64,000 nt of DNA, taken from NCBI GenBank assembly GCA_051252455.1, contig JBPOFM010000002.1, positions 434,001 through 498,000 of the forward strand. The letters run 5' to 3'. Every line of letters starts with the position of its first letter. Within the stretch, counting starts at the first letter, position 1. Below the pieces are notes generated by a model, which was not told the DNA's origin, ran no database searches, and saw only the letters and a list, made by a program, of their open reading frames with translations. Shown here piece by piece: positions 61,230-64,000 of this stretch. This stretch comes from JBPOFM01 sp051252455 (GTDB lineage Bacteria > Bacteroidota > Bacteroidia > Flavobacteriales > Flavobacteriaceae). The translations under genes were made by a program, and so were the position numbers.

Positions 61230-61793
61230 ATGAGCCTAACCAAATTTTTAACGAGCAAAACATTTCTGAAGCAGTTGGCATTAGCAATCGTAGCGATAGT
61301 GGTGATTTGCTTTATTGCTTTGAAATGGTTAAATATAACTACCAATCACGGCAGTTTTGTTGAGGTACCTGACCTCACAGGAAAGTCGTTGGCCACCGTC
61401 CAGATAGAATTGGAGGATAAGGATTTGCAGATGGAAATACAGGATTCGGCAAATTTCAATCCGAAATATCCCAAGTATGCGGTCATTGAACAATATCCTT
61501 TGGCCAAAACGCAAGTGAAGGAAAATAGAAAAATATATCTCACTTTGAATCCGTCAGGCTATCGTAAAGTGGAAATTCCGAATATAATTCATCGTACATT
61601 CAGACAAGCCAAACCAACACTTGAAGCCCTTGGTTTTGTTGTCGGAAAAATAACTTATGTAGATGATATTGGAAAAGATGAGGTCTTGTCTGTCAGTTTT
61701 AATGGTAAAAAGATTTCCAAAGGCGATTTACTTCCAATTACTTCCAAAATAGATTTGGTTCTTGGCAATGGCAATAGAACTGATGGTAACTAA
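61230..61793 (+). CDS. PASTA-domain membrane-anchored protein
   Basis: 187 aa from the ATG at 61230. One membrane helix (about 15-35) and two PASTA repeats, the first beginning FVEVPDLTGKSLATVQIELEDKDLQM and the second KVEIPNIIHRTFRQAKPTLEALGFVVGKI. PASTA domains bind peptidoglycan fragments in kinases and PBPs; here there is no kinase part. Its stop overlaps the next start (TAATG), so translation is coupled with the pseudouridine synthase gene. Confidence 0.87.
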   Translation: MSLTKFLTSKTFLKQLALAIVAIVVICFIALKWLNITTNHGSFVEVPDLTGKSLATVQIELEDKDLQMEIQDSANFNPKYPKYAVIEQYPLAKTQVKENRKIYLTLNPSGYRKVEIPNIIHRTFRQAKPTLEALGFVVGKITYVDDIGKDEVLSVSFNGKKISKGDLLPITSKIDLVLGNGNRTDGN

Positions 61794-62833
61794 TGATCGA
61801 AGATAACACTCCCAATGAAGATAGCGATGATGACTTATACGAGCATCACGCATTTGCTGTAGATAAAGGACAACAGCCACTTCGCATTGATAAATATCTG
61901 ATGAATCGTGTCGAGAATGCGACTCGAAACAAAATACAGACTGCTGCCAAAAACGGGAGTATTTATGTCAATGATGTTCAGGTAAAATCAAGTTATAAGG
62001 TAAAACCATTTGATAAGATTAGAGTGATGTTTGAGCATCCACCTTACGAATATTTGCTGGTGCCAGAGAACATTCCTTTAGATATTGTGTATGAAGATGA
62101 TGAACTGTTGGTGGTCAACAAACCAGCAGGAATGGTTGTGCACCCAGGGCACGGAAACTACTCTGGGACGCTTATCAATGCATTGACCTACCACTTTGAT
62201 AATCTTCCTAATAACTCTAGTAATCGCCCAGGATTGGTGCATCGTATCGATAAAGATACAAGCGGATTGTTGGTAGTTGCAAAAACCGAACAAGCCATGA
62301 CACATTTGGCAAAGCAATTTTTCAACAAAACCAGTGAACGTGAGTACGTGGCCATTGTTTGGGGAAATATGGACGAAGATGAAGGCACTGTGGAAGGAAA
62401 TATCGGTCGCCATCCAAAAAATAGGCTGCAGAACACTGTTTTTTTTGGTGATGATGAAGACAAAGGCAAACCTGCTGTGACACATTATAAAGTTATTGAG
62501 CGTTTGGGTTATGTTACTTTAGTGGGCTGTCAACTTGAAACTGGTCGTACACATCAGATTCGCGTGCACATGAAACATATTGGACACACACTCTTCAATG
62601 ACGAGCGTTATGGTGGCGAAAAAATCTTAAAGGGTACTACATTTACCAAGTACAAACAGTTTGTAGAGAATTGTTTTAAAATTCTTCCTAGACAAGCACT
62701 GCATGCAAAAACATTAGGTTTCAAACACCCAAAAACAGGGGAAATGATGAGTTTCAATTCTGAAATTCCTCAAGATATGCAGGAATGTATTGAGAAGTGG
62801 CGTCATTATGCCAAGCATCAGGAAATGGAGTAG
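61793..62833 (+). CDS. RluA-family 23S rRNA pseudouridine synthase (RluD-like)
   Basis: 346 aa. An S4 domain (about 22-85) is followed by the catalytic domain with HRIDKDTSGLLVVAKT (catalytic Asp in the RIDKDTSG motif) and the C-terminal GRTHQIRVHMKHIGHTLFNDERYGG. It modifies uridines in large-subunit rRNA, most like RluD. The start shares a base with the upstream stop (TAATG). Confidence 0.94.
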   Translation: MIEDNTPNEDSDDDLYEHHAFAVDKGQQPLRIDKYLMNRVENATRNKIQTAAKNGSIYVNDVQVKSSYKVKPFDKIRVMFEHPPYEYLLVPENIPLDIVYEDDELLVVNKPAGMVVHPGHGNYSGTLINALTYHFDNLPNNSSNRPGLVHRIDKDTSGLLVVAKTEQAMTHLAKQFFNKTSEREYVAIVWGNMDEDEGTVEGNIGRHPKNRLQNTVFFGDDEDKGKPAVTHYKVIERLGYVTLVGCQLETGRTHQIRVHMKHIGHTLFNDERYGGEKILKGTTFTKYKQFVENCFKILPRQALHAKTLGFKHPKTGEMMSFNSEIPQDMQECIEKWRHYAKHQEME

Positions 62834-62836
62834 TCA

Positions 62837-62859
62837 ATTCCTGCAAGAGCTGGAATCTC
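62837..62859 (+). repeat. Dispersed hairpin element, copy 7
   Basis: ATTCCTGC, AAGA, GCTGGAATCTC; stem with one T-T mismatch. It starts 3 bases after the pseudouridine synthase stop codon. Confidence 0.7.
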
Positions 62860-62916
62860 GTTTTAAATAGTCATAGAATCCATTTATATCTCTATTGAAA
62901 ATATAAAATCTTCACC

Positions 62917-62947
62917 TTGAATTTTAAACGCGGTAATCTTAACTTTG
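62917..62947 (+). promoter_or_regulatory. Promoter of yaaA
   Basis: TTG (62917-62919), 20 bases, TAACTTTG (62940-62947). The in-frame start at 62945 lies inside the -7 box, so the ATG at 62996 is the real one; the leader is about 45 bases. Confidence 0.7.
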
Positions 62948-62995
62948 CTTAATCAAAAAGATTTCTACGTGTGTGGGAATGAAAAAAAATTTTCG

Positions 62996-63754
62996 ATGAA
63001 ACTCGTATTATCTCCAGCAAAATCATTGGATTATGAAAGCGAATTGCCAACTTCTAAATCTACAGAACCACAATTCCTTCAAAAATCTGAACGTTTAAAT
63101 AAACTCCTTAAAAATAAATCTGCCAAAGGTTTATCAAAATTGATGCATATGTCTGATGCATTAGGACAACTTAATTACGAACGTTATCAGGAGTGGGAAG
63201 TGCCTTTCACCAAAGATAATTCACGTCAAGCGATTTATGCATTCAATGGCGATGTCTATCGTGGGTTCGATGCGTACACGGTTCCGACAGATAAGATTGC
63301 TCAAGTACAGGAAAAAGTACGTATACTTTCTGGCCTTTATGGTGTATTGAAACCATTGGATTTAATGCAGCCTTATCGTTTAGAAATGGGGACAAAATTA
63401 GCTGTTGGAAAGGATAAAAATCTATATGAATTTTGGAAAAAGGATATCGTAAAATCTTTAAATAGTGAGTTGAAAGAAAACGAATTATTCTTAAACCTTG
63501 CAAGCCAAGAATATTTTAAAGCCATCGATGTGAAGCAACTGAAAGTGCCTATCATTCAAGTGGATTTTAAGGAATTTAAAAATGGCGACTATAAAATTAT
63601 AGCTATTTTTGCGAAGCTGGCAAGAGGACTGATGGCTAGATATATTATTGATACCAACGCTGAAACATTAGACGATGTCAAAGGTTTTAATTATGAAGGC
63701 TATGGTTTTAGCGAATCAATGTCAAGTGCAAATAATTTAGTTTTTACGCGATAA
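62996..63754 (+). CDS. yaaA: Peroxide stress protein YaaA (DUF328)
   Basis: 252 aa from the ATG at 62996 (MKLVLSPAKSLDYES), the usual length. The family lowers intracellular free iron during peroxide stress in E. coli. Family motifs are LSPAKSLD, FNGDVYRGFDA, LSGLYGVLKPLDLMQPYRLEMGTKL and ASQEYFKAI. The stop is directly adjacent to the end of the convergent bTHX gene, with no spacer. Confidence 0.95.
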   Translation: MKLVLSPAKSLDYESELPTSKSTEPQFLQKSERLNKLLKNKSAKGLSKLMHMSDALGQLNYERYQEWEVPFTKDNSRQAIYAFNGDVYRGFDAYTVPTDKIAQVQEKVRILSGLYGVLKPLDLMQPYRLEMGTKLAVGKDKNLYEFWKKDIVKSLNSELKENELFLNLASQEYFKAIDVKQLKVPIIQVDFKEFKNGDYKIIAIFAKLARGLMARYIIDTNAETLDDVKGFNYEGYGFSESMSSANNLVFTR

Positions 63755-63886
63755 TCACGGTTTTGCTTTTTTATCAATACTTATTTTTTCCAAAGTGGTC
63801 GGGCGTCTCTTTATTTTTTTACGGCGTGTGCCATAAGTTCCTTTGTGAATTTTTCCTCGTCTCGATTTTTTGTCTCCTTTTCCCAT
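63755..63886 (-). CDS. 30S ribosomal protein bTHX
   Basis: 43 aa. Translation starts MGKGDKKSRRGKIHKGTYG, the signature of the very small basic ribosomal protein THX, followed by a Lys/Arg-rich segment and a short tail ending DKKAKP. The gene ends back-to-back with yaaA. It is short and easily missed. Confidence 0.9.
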   Translation of the reverse strand: MGKGDKKSRRGKIHKGTYGTRRKKIKRRPTTLEKISIDKKAKP

Positions 63887-64000
63887 GTTTTCGTCTTGCA
63901 ACAGCAAGCCTCTTTTTTTTAAATTAAACTATAAATTTATGTTTATAAGTTACAAATTATAATTTAGATCAACAATTAAAAGCTATGTTTCTCCATCAAC
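63887..64000. other. Right window edge, no gene identified
   Basis: 114 AT-rich bases. All short frames reading in from the right edge on the minus strand hit a stop within the first 25 bases; one of them may be the last codons of a gene outside the window, but nothing can be identified. Confidence 0.4.

Overview
This window comes from the chromosome of a low-GC member of the Bacteroidota, almost certainly family Flavobacteriaceae. The evidence is a complete gldK-gldL-gldM-gldN set (gliding motility and type IX secretion core), TonB-dependent receptors with carboxypeptidase-like N-terminal domains, a Bacteroidota-type LptE, a bTHX ribosomal protein gene, and repeated promoter elements of the form TTG, 17-20 bases, TAnnTTTG. 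Shine-Dalgarno sequences are generally absent. I cannot name the genus.

Layout. (1) Positions 1-7221 hold a copper/heavy-metal island on the plus strand: the tail of an HYC_CC_PP-type protein, a multicopper oxidase fused to a CopB-like barrel, an HMA-MauE membrane protein, a DUF305 membrane protein, a complete HYC_CC_PP protein, a TonB-dependent receptor and a secreted HMA protein. (2) Positions 7424-15152, minus strand, hold a conserved housekeeping block: miaB, a lipoprotein, a sigma-54-type AAA+ activator, lptE, a TPR protein and secG, followed by groES-groEL. (3) Positions 15332-24935, plus strand, hold a membrane protein, topA, a degenerate arginase-fold protein and gldKLMN. (4) Positions 25087-35469 hold an FAD oxidoreductase, a DUF983 protein, an ABC-F ATPase, a three-gene RND efflux pump, a CPXCG protein and a plant-like LRR protein. 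(5) An initiator tRNA with its own terminator is followed by an arsenic resistance operon (arsR, a DUF6428-like gene, an ArsC-like phosphatase, ACR3) up to 38529. (6) YihY, era, der and a large outer-membrane barrel protein run to 44921. (7) A minus-strand operon at 44909-48815 encodes an M23 peptidase, a MerR regulator, LemA and three TPM-domain proteins. (8) alaS and a GSCFA protein come next, then a lipoprotein and a PQQ-like propeller, then a two-component cassette with two tandem TPR histidine kinases (the first degenerate) and a LuxR-type regulator. (9) The window closes with coaD, ddl, a PASTA protein, an RluA-family synthase, yaaA and bTHX.

The metal island reads as a coordinated envelope system: outer-membrane uptake or sensing (TonB receptor), periplasmic capture (HMA, HYC_CC_PP) and copper oxidation and export (oxidase-barrel fusion). 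The arsenic operon is a separate metalloid module with its own repressor and operator candidate.

The least explained signals are: a dispersed hairpin element present at least seven times, always touching a gene boundary and always in the same polarity relative to it; the CopA-CopB fusion with 57-bp Met/His repeats; an arginase-fold protein next to gldK that has lost metal ligands; a histidine kinase paralogue with a damaged ATP site; and competing hairpins in the groES-groEL spacer.
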